Below are positions 26,570 to 34,521 of a stretch of 64,000 nucleotides of DNA, in pieces. Every line of letters begins with the position of its first letter. Positions within the stretch are counted from its first letter, which is position 1. Source of the stretch: Streptomyces antimycoticus (lineage in GTDB: Bacteria; Actinomycetota; Actinomycetes; Streptomycetales; Streptomycetaceae); the NCBI RefSeq assembly GCF_005405925.1, contig NZ_BJHV01000001.1, forward strand, positions 8,928,001 to 8,992,000. Direction: 5' to 3'. The position numbers and the translations under genes were made by a program. The notes beneath the pieces were generated by a model. The model made no database searches and was not told where the DNA came from. It saw nothing but the letters and a program-made list of their open reading frames with translations.

Positions 26570-28213
26570 GTGAGACGCACAGCACTCTTCGGCGTGGCCG
26601 GTGGTGTGATCACCGGGGCGCTGATAACCGGTGCGCTGGCCGCCCCCACGGCTGGGGCCTCGGAGCGGACGCCCGGTGGGGCCGCCGAGGCGCGTGGCGT
26701 GGCGGTGGCCGCGGCCAAGGCCGCGAAGAAGGGCATCGACTGGGCGGACTGCCCGGCCGACTGGGGGCTGGCCAAGCCCATCCAGTGCGGCTATGTCACC
26801 GTGCCGCTCGACTACGCCAAGCCGAACGGCCGCACCATCAAGCTCGCCGTGGACCGGATCGGCAACACCGGCTCCGCCTCCGAGCGGCAGGGTTCGCTGA
26901 TCTACAACCCGGGCGGGCCCGGCGGCTCCGGGCTGCGCTTCCCGACCCGGGTCACCACCAAGAACCCGCTGTGGGCGAAGACTTCGAAGGCGTACGACTT
27001 CGTCGGCTTCGACCCGCGCGGCGTGGGCCACTCCACGGCCATCTCCTGTGTGGACCCGCAGGAGTACGTCAAGGCCCCGAAGCTGGATCCGGTGCCCGAC
27101 AGCGAGGCGGACAAGCGGGTCCAGCGCAAGCTGGCCCGGGAGTACGCAGAGGGCTGCAAGGAGCGCAGCGGCTGGATGCTGCCGCATATGACGACGCCCA
27201 ACACCGCCCGTGACATCGACGTCATCCGGGCCGCGCTCGGCGACAAGAAGCTCAACTACCTGGGCGTGTCCTACGGAACGTACATCGGCGGCGTCTACGC
27301 GACGCTCTTCCCGACCCATGTGCGCCGGCTGATCGTGGACAGCGTGGTCAACCCCTCGCGGGAGAAGATCTGGTACCAGGCCAACCTGGACCAGGACGTC
27401 GCCTTCGAGATGCGCTGGAACGACTGGAAGGCGTGGGTCGCCAAGAACGACGCCGCCTACCACATCGGCGACACCCCCGCGAAGGTCCAGAAGCAGTGGG
27501 AGACGCTGCGCGCGGCCGCCAAGAAGAGCCCCATCGGCGGGGTCGTGGGCCCGGCCGAGCTGCTCGGGCTCTTCCAGAGCGCTCCGTACTACGACTCGTC
27601 GTGGGCCACCGTCGCCCAGGTGTGGAGCGACTACCTCGCCGGCGATGAGAAGGCGCTGGTCGAGGCCGCGGGGCCGGACATGTCCGACACCGCGGGCAAC
27701 ATCGCCTCGGAGAACAGCAACGCCGTCTACACCGCGGTCGAGTGCGCCGACACCAAGTGGCCGACCAGTTGGGCGAAGTGGGACCGGGACAACACCCGGC
27801 TCCACCGCGACTACCCCTTCCTGACCTGGTCCAACGCCTGGATGAACCTGCCGTGCGCCACCTGGGGTGCCAAGCAGCACACCCCGCTGGAGGTGGGGGC
27901 CGCCAAGGGGCTGCCCACGACGCTGATCGTGCAGAGCACCCGTGACGCCGCGACCCCGTACGAGGGCGCGGTGGAGCTGCACAAGCGGCTGAAGGGTTCG
28001 CGCCTGGTCACCGAGAAGGACGCCGGTTCGCACGGGGTCACCGGTCTGGTCAACCCGTGTGTCAACGACCGGGTGGACGCCTACCTGCTCAAGGGCACGG
28101 TGGACGCCAAGGACGTGACCTGCGCTCCGCACGCCACGCCGGTGCCCGCGAAGTCGGGTGCGTCCGCGAAGGACGCGAAGGCCGCCAAGGAGGCCGCCGC
28201 CCTCGTCAAGTAG
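26570..28213 (+). CDS. secreted tripeptidyl aminopeptidase, alpha/beta hydrolase (Tap/SlpD type)
   Basis: 547 residues from GTG 26570 (AGGGG nine bases upstream). A signal peptide (RRTALFGVAGGVITGALITG, then an Ala-rich cleavage region) leads into an S33-family alpha/beta hydrolase. The oxyanion loop is YNPGGPGGSG, the nucleophile S234 is in GVSYGTYIGG, the Asp is in STRDAATPYEG and the His is in AGSHGV. VECADTKWP is typical of Streptomyces Tap-like enzymes. It removes N-terminal tripeptides or similar from extracellular protein. It follows ureD after 128 bases and ends at a strong terminator. Confidence 0.92.
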   Translation: MRRTALFGVAGGVITGALITGALAAPTAGASERTPGGAAEARGVAVAAAKAAKKGIDWADCPADWGLAKPIQCGYVTVPLDYAKPNGRTIKLAVDRIGNTGSASERQGSLIYNPGGPGGSGLRFPTRVTTKNPLWAKTSKAYDFVGFDPRGVGHSTAISCVDPQEYVKAPKLDPVPDSEADKRVQRKLAREYAEGCKERSGWMLPHMTTPNTARDIDVIRAALGDKKLNYLGVSYGTYIGGVYATLFPTHVRRLIVDSVVNPSREKIWYQANLDQDVAFEMRWNDWKAWVAKNDAAYHIGDTPAKVQKQWETLRAAAKKSPIGGVVGPAELLGLFQSAPYYDSSWATVAQVWSDYLAGDEKALVEAAGPDMSDTAGNIASENSNAVYTAVECADTKWPTSWAKWDRDNTRLHRDYPFLTWSNAWMNLPCATWGAKQHTPLEVGAAKGLPTTLIVQSTRDAATPYEGAVELHKRLKGSRLVTEKDAGSHGVTGLVNPCVNDRVDAYLLKGTVDAKDVTCAPHATPVPAKSGASAKDAKAAKEAAALVK

Positions 28214-28240
28214 TCGACGAACGGCGGTAGGTGGTGAAGG

Positions 28241-28279
28241 GCCGGGCCCGTGCGTTCCCCGCACGGGCCCGGCGCCGTT
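28241..28279. terminator. strong intrinsic terminator
   Basis: GCCGGGCCCGTGCG (28241-28254) pairs perfectly over 14 bases with CGCACGGGCCCGGC (28260-28273) around a 5-base loop, then GCCGTTTTCC. It lies between the convergent tripeptidyl peptidase and epimerase genes. It is the clearest terminator in the window. Confidence 0.85.
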
Positions 28280-28291
28280 TTCCCCGAGTGA

Positions 28292-29347
28292 TCAGGACGC
28301 GTGTGCGGCGCTGCGCAGCCACGCGTCCTCGGCCGCGTAGTCGAACAGATCGGCCATCGGGTCGTACGCGGCCGCCATATCGGGGAAGGCGGTGCGCCAG
28401 TCCGGGGTGGCCGCCAGTCGCTCCGCCAGCCAGGCGACGGTCGTCGGCAGCGAGTCCATGTAGCCGGTCACCGGGCGGTAGCCCAACTCCCTTTCGGCGG
28501 CGGACATGTCGTAGACCAGCGGATGGGCCAGGCTCCAGGGGGTGCTGCCGATCTGCGGATGCGGCGGCTCCCCGTCGATCAGCACCAGCTCGCCGCGCAC
28601 CCCCAGCACCGCGTCCACGGCGGTGGCGATGTCGGCTACCGTCGGGGCCTGCGGATCGCCCGCGTTGAGCACCCGTGAACCGGGCCGGTGGGCGGCCAGC
28701 CGCACCAGCTCCGCGATGTTGTCCACATGCACCGGATGGAACCGGCTGCGGCCGCCGTACGCCAGGATCCGCACCGGCCGCCCGTCCAGCGCCCGTTTGA
28801 CGAAGTACAGCTCACGAGGCGTACGGCAGTGCGGGCCGTGGATCGCCCCCGCGCGCAGCAGGGTTGTCGGCAGCCGGTCCCCGGCGGCCAGCAGCTCCCG
28901 CTCCAGCGCGACCTTCCGGCTGCCGTAGCCCTCGCCCGGCGGGACGGTCCGCTGGGACTCGGGGAGCGGCACCGGATAGCGCGGGGCGCCGTCCGGCCGG
29001 TCCTGGGTCCCGAAGCCCCGGCCCTGGTCGTCCTCGTACACCGCTCCGGTGGAGATCACCACCGCCGATCCGATGCGGTCCGCGAGCCCCAGCAACTGCC
29101 GTGCGTGCGCCTGTCCGTAGGCGACGCAGTCCAGCACCACATCGCAGCCGTCCCCGATCAGCGCGGCCACCGCGGCGTCGTCGTCCCGGTCCACCGCCAC
29201 ACTCACCACGGACGCGGGCCAGCTCTCGTCGCGGCCCCCGCCGCGCGAGGCGGCCCGCACCCGCCATCCCTCGGCGGCGAGCGCGCGCACCGCCGCCCGG
29301 CCGATCTGCCCCGTCGCCCCGATCACACATGCGCTGCCAGTGGTCAT
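28292..29347 (-). CDS. NAD(P)-dependent epimerase/dehydratase
   Basis: A 351-residue extended SDR. The Rossmann motif GATGQIGRA is at residues 12-20. The short VISTGAVYED segment stands where the catalytic Ser/Thr lies, and YGSRKVALE gives the YxxxK pair. RSRFHPVHVDNIAELV and the C-terminal Trp-rich part are typical of sugar or isoflavone-type epimerases. The substrate is unknown. It is divergent from the conservon, 260 bases away. Confidence 0.86.
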   Translation of the reverse strand: MTTGSACVIGATGQIGRAAVRALAAEGWRVRAASRGGGRDESWPASVVSVAVDRDDDAAVAALIGDGCDVVLDCVAYGQAHARQLLGLADRIGSAVVISTGAVYEDDQGRGFGTQDRPDGAPRYPVPLPESQRTVPPGEGYGSRKVALERELLAAGDRLPTTLLRAGAIHGPHCRTPRELYFVKRALDGRPVRILAYGGRSRFHPVHVDNIAELVRLAAHRPGSRVLNAGDPQAPTVADIATAVDAVLGVRGELVLIDGEPPHPQIGSTPWSLAHPLVYDMSAAERELGYRPVTGYMDSLPTTVAWLAERLAATPDWRTAFPDMAAAYDPMADLFDYAAEDAWLRSAAHAS

Positions 29348-29391
29348 GCCGGGACGCTACGGGCTCGGCCGCCACGCTGCCCAGACTCCTT

Positions 29392-29461
29392 CGCCACGAG
29401 CAGATTCGCCCGTGGCGCGATCATTCACGGTCAAACGATGAGTACAAAATGATCGCTTTTT
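29392..29461 (+). promoter_or_regulatory. conservon leader: inverted repeats and a terminator-like hairpin
   Basis: The gap 29348-29607 is unusually AT-rich for this genome. CGCCACG (29392-29398) and CGTGGCG (29411-29417) are an inverted repeat with a 12-base spacer. GCGATCATT (29417-29425) and AATGATCGC (29448-29456) form a second one, directly followed by TTTTT, which looks like a rightward intrinsic terminator about 150 bases before the conservon start. It could be an attenuator if the promoter lies upstream of it. This is structural inference only. Confidence 0.45.
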
Positions 29462-29607
29462 CGCGCTCTATGAATTCGCCGTGATGCATTTCGAAGAAAA
29501 AGGCATATTCGATTCGCGCGTCGGCGAAACCGCTAAGCTCCAGGGCCCATGACGGGCTGGCTCACCGCCCGCATTTCGCACGCATTTTCTCTCCGCTGTT
29601 TTTAAGG

Positions 29608-31161
29608 ATGTCCATGGTTTTCGCCGGCACCTCATCCGGAGGCCGACGGCCCGCCTCCACGCTCGTATGGGTCATCCCTCCCGCCGCGATGGCGTTCTGC
29701 GCGGCCCTGGCCGTCGTCGTGGTCCCGTCCGGCGCGCGGGCCACGGTCGCCTGGTGCGGGGTGGCGGCGACAATCGCGGTGGCCCTGGCGGCGGCCGAGG
29801 CGATGCGCCGCGGCCGGCTGATCACCACGCTGCGCACCCGGCTCACGGCCCAGGAGACCGAGCTGCGGCAGCGCCTGGTGGACCAGGAGACGGCGATCCG
29901 GCGGCTGGCCCGGGAGCTGCTGCCGGTGGCGGTGACCCGGCTGCAGCGCGGCGCCATGGTGGACGAGGCGATGCGGGCCATCGACCACGCGCCCCGCCTC
30001 GACCCGGACTTCGACGCCACCCACGAGCTTCTGCTGCGGTCGGTGCTGGAAACCGTGCGGGCCGAGGAGGACCTGAGGGACGCGGGCCAGCGGGCCTTCG
30101 TCAACATCGCCCGCCGGGTGCAGGCCATCGTCCACCAACAGGCCCAGGACATGCGGGAGATGGAGGACAAGCACGGCGCCGACCCGGATGTCTTCGAGGA
30201 CCTGCTCCACCTGGACCACGGCAACGCCCTCATCGGCCGGCTGGCGGACTCCATCGCGGTCCTGGGCGGCCAGCGCCCGGGCCGCCAGTGGCAGAAGGAG
30301 GTGCCGCTGTTCAACGTCTGCCGCGGCGCCATGTCCCGCATCCTCGAATACGAGCGGGTGGATCTGCACTCGGTGGCGGACGTCGCCATCGTCGGACCCT
30401 CGGTGGAGCCGCTGATCCACGCCCTCGCCGAACTGCTGGACAACGCCACCCGCTACTCGCCGCCCAAGACCCGGGTGCATCTGACCGCGATCGAGGTCCA
30501 GTCCGGAGTCGCGATCGAGATCGAGGACGCCGGGGTGGGCCTGTCGGAGGAGGCGCGCAGACGCACCGACGCCGTGCTGGTCCAGGCGGCGACCGGATTC
30601 GACCTCAACGACCTGGGCGAGACACCGCGGCTCGGTCTGGCCGTGGTCGGCCGGCTCGCCGTGAAGTACCGCTTCCAGGTCTCGCTGCGGCCCTCGGCGT
30701 ACGGCGGGGTGCGCGCGGTGCTGGTCGTACCGCAGGACATCATCTGCCCCACCCCCGCCCCCGGCGGCGCGATCGCCCGCGCGGCCAAACTGCCCCCGCC
30801 CAAGCCCATCAAGCGGGCCACGCCCCTGCCGTCGCCCACCCGCACCAGCCCGATCGCCCAGGGCTGCCCCGGCCCCGGCTTCCGGCAGAACGGCGCCGGA
30901 CTCCCGCAGCGCCGCCGCCGGATGCCGATGGTCACCCCGCCCGTCAGGGTCGACTCCGGACCCCCGGCCGCGCCCCCCGCGCGCCGCGAACCGGCCGGGC
31001 CGCCCGTACAGCCGGGGATCTGGCTGGACGCCTTCACCAAGGGGCTCAACGGCGAGCCGATCCCGGCGGTCGACGCCGGTACCGCCGCACCGGACACCCG
31101 GAAACCCCCCAGCACCCCGGACACCTCGAACACCCCGCTCCCGTCGGACAAGGATGAGTAG
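29608..31161 (+). CDS. conservon sensor protein CvnA (histidine-kinase-like ATPase)
   Basis: 517 residues. Two hydrophobic segments (about 18-38 and 47-62) anchor it in the membrane. A long coiled coil (70-220) follows, then a GHKL ATPase domain with N-box ELLDNATRYSPPKTRV and G1 EDAGVGLSEE. The C-terminal 130 residues are Pro/Arg-rich and disordered. There is no phosphoacceptor His region typical of two-component kinases. In characterised conservons CvnA binds CvnB-D and releases them in response to nucleotide. It heads a five-gene operon with overlapping frames. Confidence 0.9.
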   Translation: MSMVFAGTSSGGRRPASTLVWVIPPAAMAFCAALAVVVVPSGARATVAWCGVAATIAVALAAAEAMRRGRLITTLRTRLTAQETELRQRLVDQETAIRRLARELLPVAVTRLQRGAMVDEAMRAIDHAPRLDPDFDATHELLLRSVLETVRAEEDLRDAGQRAFVNIARRVQAIVHQQAQDMREMEDKHGADPDVFEDLLHLDHGNALIGRLADSIAVLGGQRPGRQWQKEVPLFNVCRGAMSRILEYERVDLHSVADVAIVGPSVEPLIHALAELLDNATRYSPPKTRVHLTAIEVQSGVAIEIEDAGVGLSEEARRRTDAVLVQAATGFDLNDLGETPRLGLAVVGRLAVKYRFQVSLRPSAYGGVRAVLVVPQDIICPTPAPGGAIARAAKLPPPKPIKRATPLPSPTRTSPIAQGCPGPGFRQNGAGLPQRRRRMPMVTPPVRVDSGPPAAPPARREPAGPPVQPGIWLDAFTKGLNGEPIPAVDAGTAAPDTRKPPSTPDTSNTPLPSDKDE

Positions 31162-31573
31162 GCAAGTGACGCAACCGCGGTTCAACATGGACTGGATGCT
31201 CCGGGACCTGGCCTCCAGCGTTCCGCAGACCCGCCACGTGGTCCTGCTGTCCTCGGACGGCCTGTGCATGGCCCAGGTCGGTACGGACAAGGACACCGCC
31301 GACCGGCTGGCCGCCGCCTGCGCCGGGCTGCAGAGCCTCTCCGGTGCGATCGCCACCGAATTCCCCGAGGGGGACGGGCGGATGCGGCTGGTCGTCATCG
31401 AGGTCGACGGCGGCTTCTTCTATCTGATGGCGGCCGGCGTCAGCTCGTATCTGGCGGTGCTCGCCGAGGACAGCGTGGACGCCGGGCTGATGGGCCAGTG
31501 CATGAGAGACCTGGTCGCACGGCTCGGCGAACACCTCAGCAGTCCGCCGCGCGTCGACGGACGGGTGACATGA
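31154..31573 (+). CDS. conservon roadblock/LC7 protein CvnB
   Basis: A 139-residue single roadblock/LC7 domain: NMDWMLRDLASSVPQTRHVV, LLSSDGLCMAQVGTDKDTADRL, and GFFYLMAAGVSSYLAVLAEDS. Related to MglB, the regulator of the small GTPase MglA, it is expected to control or scaffold the CvnD GTPase. It overlaps cvnA by 8 bases and cvnC by ATGA (31570-31573). Confidence 0.93.
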   Translation: MSRQVTQPRFNMDWMLRDLASSVPQTRHVVLLSSDGLCMAQVGTDKDTADRLAAACAGLQSLSGAIATEFPEGDGRMRLVVIEVDGGFFYLMAAGVSSYLAVLAEDSVDAGLMGQCMRDLVARLGEHLSSPPRVDGRVT

Positions 31574-31932
31574 GCGAGCCCGGCAAGGCGTGGGACGAGG
31601 GCGGCCCCGAGCGGCTCTACACCGTCAGCCGGGGCCGCGCCCCCCACGAGCCCCGGCAGCGGCCCGTCGAACTCGTCAGCCTGATCGTGGCGCGCGCCGA
31701 ACCGGAGCCGGGGATGGCCCCCGAGACCGCCGCCGTGCTGAGGATGTGCCCGTTTCCCCTGTCGGTGGCGGAGATCTCCGCGTATCTGGTCCTGCCCGTC
31801 TCCACCGTCACCGTGATCCTCGCGGAGCTGCTGGGGGACGGCCGGGTGGAGGTCAGGGCGCCGGTCCCGGCAGCCGTGCTGCCCGACCCCGAACTGCTGC
31901 AGGCGGTGATGCATGGACTACAGAAACTCTGA
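31570..31932 (+). CDS. conservon DUF742 protein CvnC
   Basis: 120 residues. The core RPVELVSLIVARAEPEP, then VLRMCPFPLSVAEISAYLVL with [22 protein letters not shown], is the DUF742 domain, which has a winged-helix appearance. The ATG at 31570 overlaps the cvnB stop. Its biochemical role is not established; it is an obligate member of the conservon. It overlaps cvnD by 20 bases. Confidence 0.92.
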   Translation: MSEPGKAWDEGGPERLYTVSRGRAPHEPRQRPVELVSLIVARAEPEPGMAPETAAVLRMCPFPLSVAEISAYLVLPVSTVTVILAELLGDGRVEVRAPVPAAVLPDPELLQAVMHGLQKL

Positions 31933-32563
31933 GGAATGCGAGGAAGCTGAGGAATCCGGGGAAATCGTCGGACCGCGCAGCGAGGACACCCTCCCGGCCT
32001 CCGCGGCGGCCGCCGTCAAGGTGGTGATCGTCGGCGGATTCGGGGTCGGCAAGACGACCATGGTCGGCTCGGTGAGCGAGATCCGCCCGCTGACCACCGA
32101 GGAGACCATGACCCAGGCCGGGGTCGGCGTCGACGACACCGCCGGGATCGAGCGCAAGACCGAGACCACCGTCGCGATGGACTTCGGCCGGATCAGCCTC
32201 AACGAACGGCTGGTGCTCTATCTGTTCGGCACGCCGGGCCAGGAGCGGTTCTGGTTCCTGTGGAACGGCCTCTTCGAGGGTGCCCTCGGCGCCGTGGTCC
32301 TGATCGACACCCGCCGTTTGGAGGTCAGCTTCGACGCGGTCGGGCGGCTGGAGGAGCGCGGTGTGCCCTTCGTGGTCGCGGTCAATGTGTTCCCCGAGGC
32401 CCCCGTCCACCCCATGGCGGAGCTGCGCGCCGCCATGGACCTGCCCGACTCCGTCCCGATGATCGACTGCGATGCCCGCGACCGGGCCTCCAGCCGCGAC
32501 ACCCTCCTCGCCCTCGTGCGCCATCTGCAATCCCTTCACACCGTGACTCCGGAGACACCGTGA
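31913..32563 (+). CDS. conservon small GTPase CvnD
   Basis: 216 residues. G1 is GGFGVGKTT (about 40-48), G3 FGTPGQERF, and the region that would be NKxD reads VAVNVFPE, so base recognition is non-standard. The 35-residue N-terminus is acidic. Together with the roadblock CvnB it resembles the MglA/MglB switch. It overlaps cvnC by 20 bases and the P450 by GTGA (32560-32563), showing coupled expression. Confidence 0.92.
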   Translation: MDYRNSEECEEAEESGEIVGPRSEDTLPASAAAAVKVVIVGGFGVGKTTMVGSVSEIRPLTTEETMTQAGVGVDDTAGIERKTETTVAMDFGRISLNERLVLYLFGTPGQERFWFLWNGLFEGALGAVVLIDTRRLEVSFDAVGRLEERGVPFVVAVNVFPEAPVHPMAELRAAMDLPDSVPMIDCDARDRASSRDTLLALVRHLQSLHTVTPETP

Positions 32564-34020
32564 CCTCTCATCCCGACGACCCCGGCGCCGGGACGGCCGA
32601 CCTGCCGCCCACCCGGTGCCCCGTCCGCCCCGCGCTGTCCGACGCCGGCCTGGTGGACCTCCTCGGGCCCGAGAACGAGAAGGACCCGATGGGCCTGTAC
32701 GAGCGGCTGCGGGCCGAGCACGGCCCGGTGGCCCCGATCGTGCTCGACGGTGGCATACCGGCCTGGCTGCTGCTGGGCTACCGCGAGAACCTGGAGGTCT
32801 CCCGCACCCCCTCCCGCTTCTCCCGCGACTCCCGCCACTGGCACGCCTGGAAGGACGGGCGGATCACCGCCGACTCGCCCCTGCTGCCGGTGGTCGGATG
32901 GCAGCCCATGTGCACCTTCTCCGACGGGGACGAGCACGAGCGGCTGCGGGCCGCGCTCACCGAGTCCATGGGGCGCCTGGACCGCCGGGGCATCCGCCGC
33001 CACGTCACCCGCTTCACCCATCAGCTGGTCAACGACTTCTGCGCCGACGGGGGCGCCGAACTGGTCACCGCCTTCGCCCAGCAGCTGCCCATGCTCGTCC
33101 TCACCCAACTCCTCGGCATGCCCGACGAGTACGGCCCGCGGCTGGTCGAGGCCACCCGGGACCTGATGAAGGGCACCGAGACGGCCCTGCGCAGCGACGC
33201 GTATGTCACCGACGCCCTCCAGGGCCTGGTGGACCGCAAGCGCGCCGACCCCGGTGAGGATCTGGCGTCCTGGCTGCTGGCCCACCCCTCCGGCCTCACC
33301 GAGGAGGAGGTGGTCCAGCATCTGCGGCTGGTGCTGCTCACCGGCAATGAGACCACCACCAATCTGATGGCCAACACGCTCCGCATGGTCCTCACCGACC
33401 CGCGCTTCCGCGCCTCCCTGGCCGGTGGCCATATGACCCTGCCGGACGCCATCGAGCATGTGCTGTGGAACGAGCCCCCGCTCACGGTCGTCCCCGGCCG
33501 CTGGGCCACCGGGGACACCGAACTGGGCGGTCAGCGGATCAAGGCCGGGGACATGCTGCTGCTGGGGCTGGCCGCCGGAAACGTGGACCCGGCCATCCGC
33601 CCCGACATCGCCGCGCCGATGTACGGCAACCGGTCCCATCTCGCCTTCAGCGGCGGCCCCCATGAATGCCCGGGGCAGGACATCGGCCGCGCCATCACGG
33701 ACACCGCCATCGACACCCTGCTGCTGCGGCTGCCCGATCTGCGGCTGGCCGTCGACGAGTCCGAGCTGACCTGGCTCTCGTCCTGGATCTCCCGCCATCT
33801 CGTGGCGCTGCCGGCGGAGTTCATGCCCCGCCGCCCCGAGTCGGAGAGCACGGGGGACCCCTCCGCGACCCTCTTCGCCCCTCGGCCGCGCCGGCTGCCC
33901 GAGGACGAGGTCCCGGAAGCGGCCACCAAGGGGCCCGGGGCGACGGCTCCCGGGCGCGTCCCGTGGTGGGTGGCGTTATGGCGGTGGCTCCTGGGCAGGC
34001 CCTCGGGATCCGCTCCGTAG
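32560..34020 (+). CDS. conservon cytochrome P450 lacking EXXR, CYP157-like
   Basis: 486 residues from GTG 32560. The I-helix is LLTGNETTTN (260-269) and the haem Cys is C370 in FSGGPHECPGQDIG. The K-helix EXXR, which nearly all P450s have, reads E299-H-V-L-W303, so the invariant Glu and Arg are replaced by His and Trp. The Streptomyces CYP157 family, found in conservons, is a published exception to EXXR, and this fits it. After residue 420 there is an acidic/Pro linker and an aromatic tail, RVPWWVALWRWLLG, that could touch membrane. The last gene of the operon; substrate unknown. Confidence 0.9.
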   Translation: MTSHPDDPGAGTADLPPTRCPVRPALSDAGLVDLLGPENEKDPMGLYERLRAEHGPVAPIVLDGGIPAWLLLGYRENLEVSRTPSRFSRDSRHWHAWKDGRITADSPLLPVVGWQPMCTFSDGDEHERLRAALTESMGRLDRRGIRRHVTRFTHQLVNDFCADGGAELVTAFAQQLPMLVLTQLLGMPDEYGPRLVEATRDLMKGTETALRSDAYVTDALQGLVDRKRADPGEDLASWLLAHPSGLTEEEVVQHLRLVLLTGNETTTNLMANTLRMVLTDPRFRASLAGGHMTLPDAIEHVLWNEPPLTVVPGRWATGDTELGGQRIKAGDMLLLGLAAGNVDPAIRPDIAAPMYGNRSHLAFSGGPHECPGQDIGRAITDTAIDTLLLRLPDLRLAVDESELTWLSSWISRHLVALPAEFMPRRPESESTGDPSATLFAPRPRRLPEDEVPEAATKGPGATAPGRVPWWVALWRWLLGRPSGSAP

Positions 34021-34041
34021 GGATGGCGGCGGCCCCGCCGC

Positions 34042-34197
34042 TCAGCCCCGGGCCACCACGACCCCCACGGTCAGCAGGCCGAGCACCACCCAGCTGAACC
34101 ACAGCCAGCCGTTGCTCCCCAGGGCCACGGTGTAGGCCGTCACCAGCACCAGGCCCCCCACCGTGGCCACCGTCATCGTCTTAGCGGATCCGGGCAT
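34042..34197 (-). CDS. small membrane protein, two transmembrane segments
   Basis: 51 residues. A short polar start (MPGSAKTM) leads into two hydrophobic helices, VATVGGLVLVTAYTVALG and WLWFSWVVLGLLTVGVVVARG, joined by a tight SNG turn. The ATG at 34197 is chosen because AGGAGG lies six bases upstream; the longer frame to 34266 is Arg/Pro-rich. I do not recognise a family. It converges on the conservon P450, 21 bases apart. Confidence 0.62.
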   Translation of the reverse strand: MPGSAKTMTVATVGGLVLVTAYTVALGSNGWLWFSWVVLGLLTVGVVVARG

Positions 34198-34315
34198 CCC
34201 CGACCTCCTCACGGCGGTCCTGACGCCCCTTCGCCAGGACCCGGGCCGCTCAGGGCCCGGGTCCATGGTCTCGCGGTCCGGGGCCCCGCCGCTACGGTGT
34301 GTCGGCGGGCTACGC

Positions 34316-34374
34316 GGCGGAGCCGCATATTGATGCTTTCCCCTCCCCGCCCCTTCCCGATATGCGGCTCCGCC
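34316..34374. repeat. 15-base perfect inverted repeat
   Basis: GGCGGAGCCGCATAT and ATATGCGGCTCCGCC flank 29 bases that are mostly C and T. The core GCGGCTCCGCC also occurs twice at 41703-41745, suggesting a dispersed palindromic element of this genome. I see no target duplication. Confidence 0.65.
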
Positions 34375-34382
34375 GAGCGGCA

Positions 34383-34422
34383 GGGGCTTCGCCCTTGGAC
34401 CCGGGGTCCGGGGCGAAGCCCC
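34383..34422 (-). terminator. compound hairpin below the ctaG-like gene
   Basis: GGGGCTTCGCCC (34383-34394) pairs with GGGCGAAGCCCC (34411-34422), and inside it GGACC pairs with GGTCC, giving a nearly continuous 17-base stem. Such GGGGCTTCGCCCC hairpins are very common between Streptomyces genes. Confidence 0.65.
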
Positions 34423-34521
34423 AGTTTCGGGGAGGGGCGGGTTTCGGGGAGGGGAGGGGAGCAGCCCGCCGCGGGCGGCAGGACCCGGCGGACCCCTCCC
34501 AGCAGGCTGCCGGGACCGGTC

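Larger units (their letters stand above)
34198..34521. other. 324-base gene-free region rich in inverted repeats
   Basis: No gene is supported here. GGCGGAGCCGCATAT (34316-34330) and ATATGCGGCTCCGCC (34360-34374) form a perfect 15-base inverted repeat with a 29-base pyrimidine-rich spacer. Immediately after is the compound hairpin at 34383-34422, then a run of GGGGAGG-type purine repeats to about 34460. The whole block lies downstream of the leftward ctaG-like gene and probably contains its terminator. Confidence 0.6.

Noticed and set aside
26291..28264. 657-codon frame opposite the tripeptidyl peptidase
   Set aside because: The sense gene has a signal peptide and full catalytic triad; the antisense product has no motif.
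29632..31398. 588-codon frame opposite cvnA/cvnB
   Set aside because: Antisense to a clear conservon operon with overlapping starts and stops.
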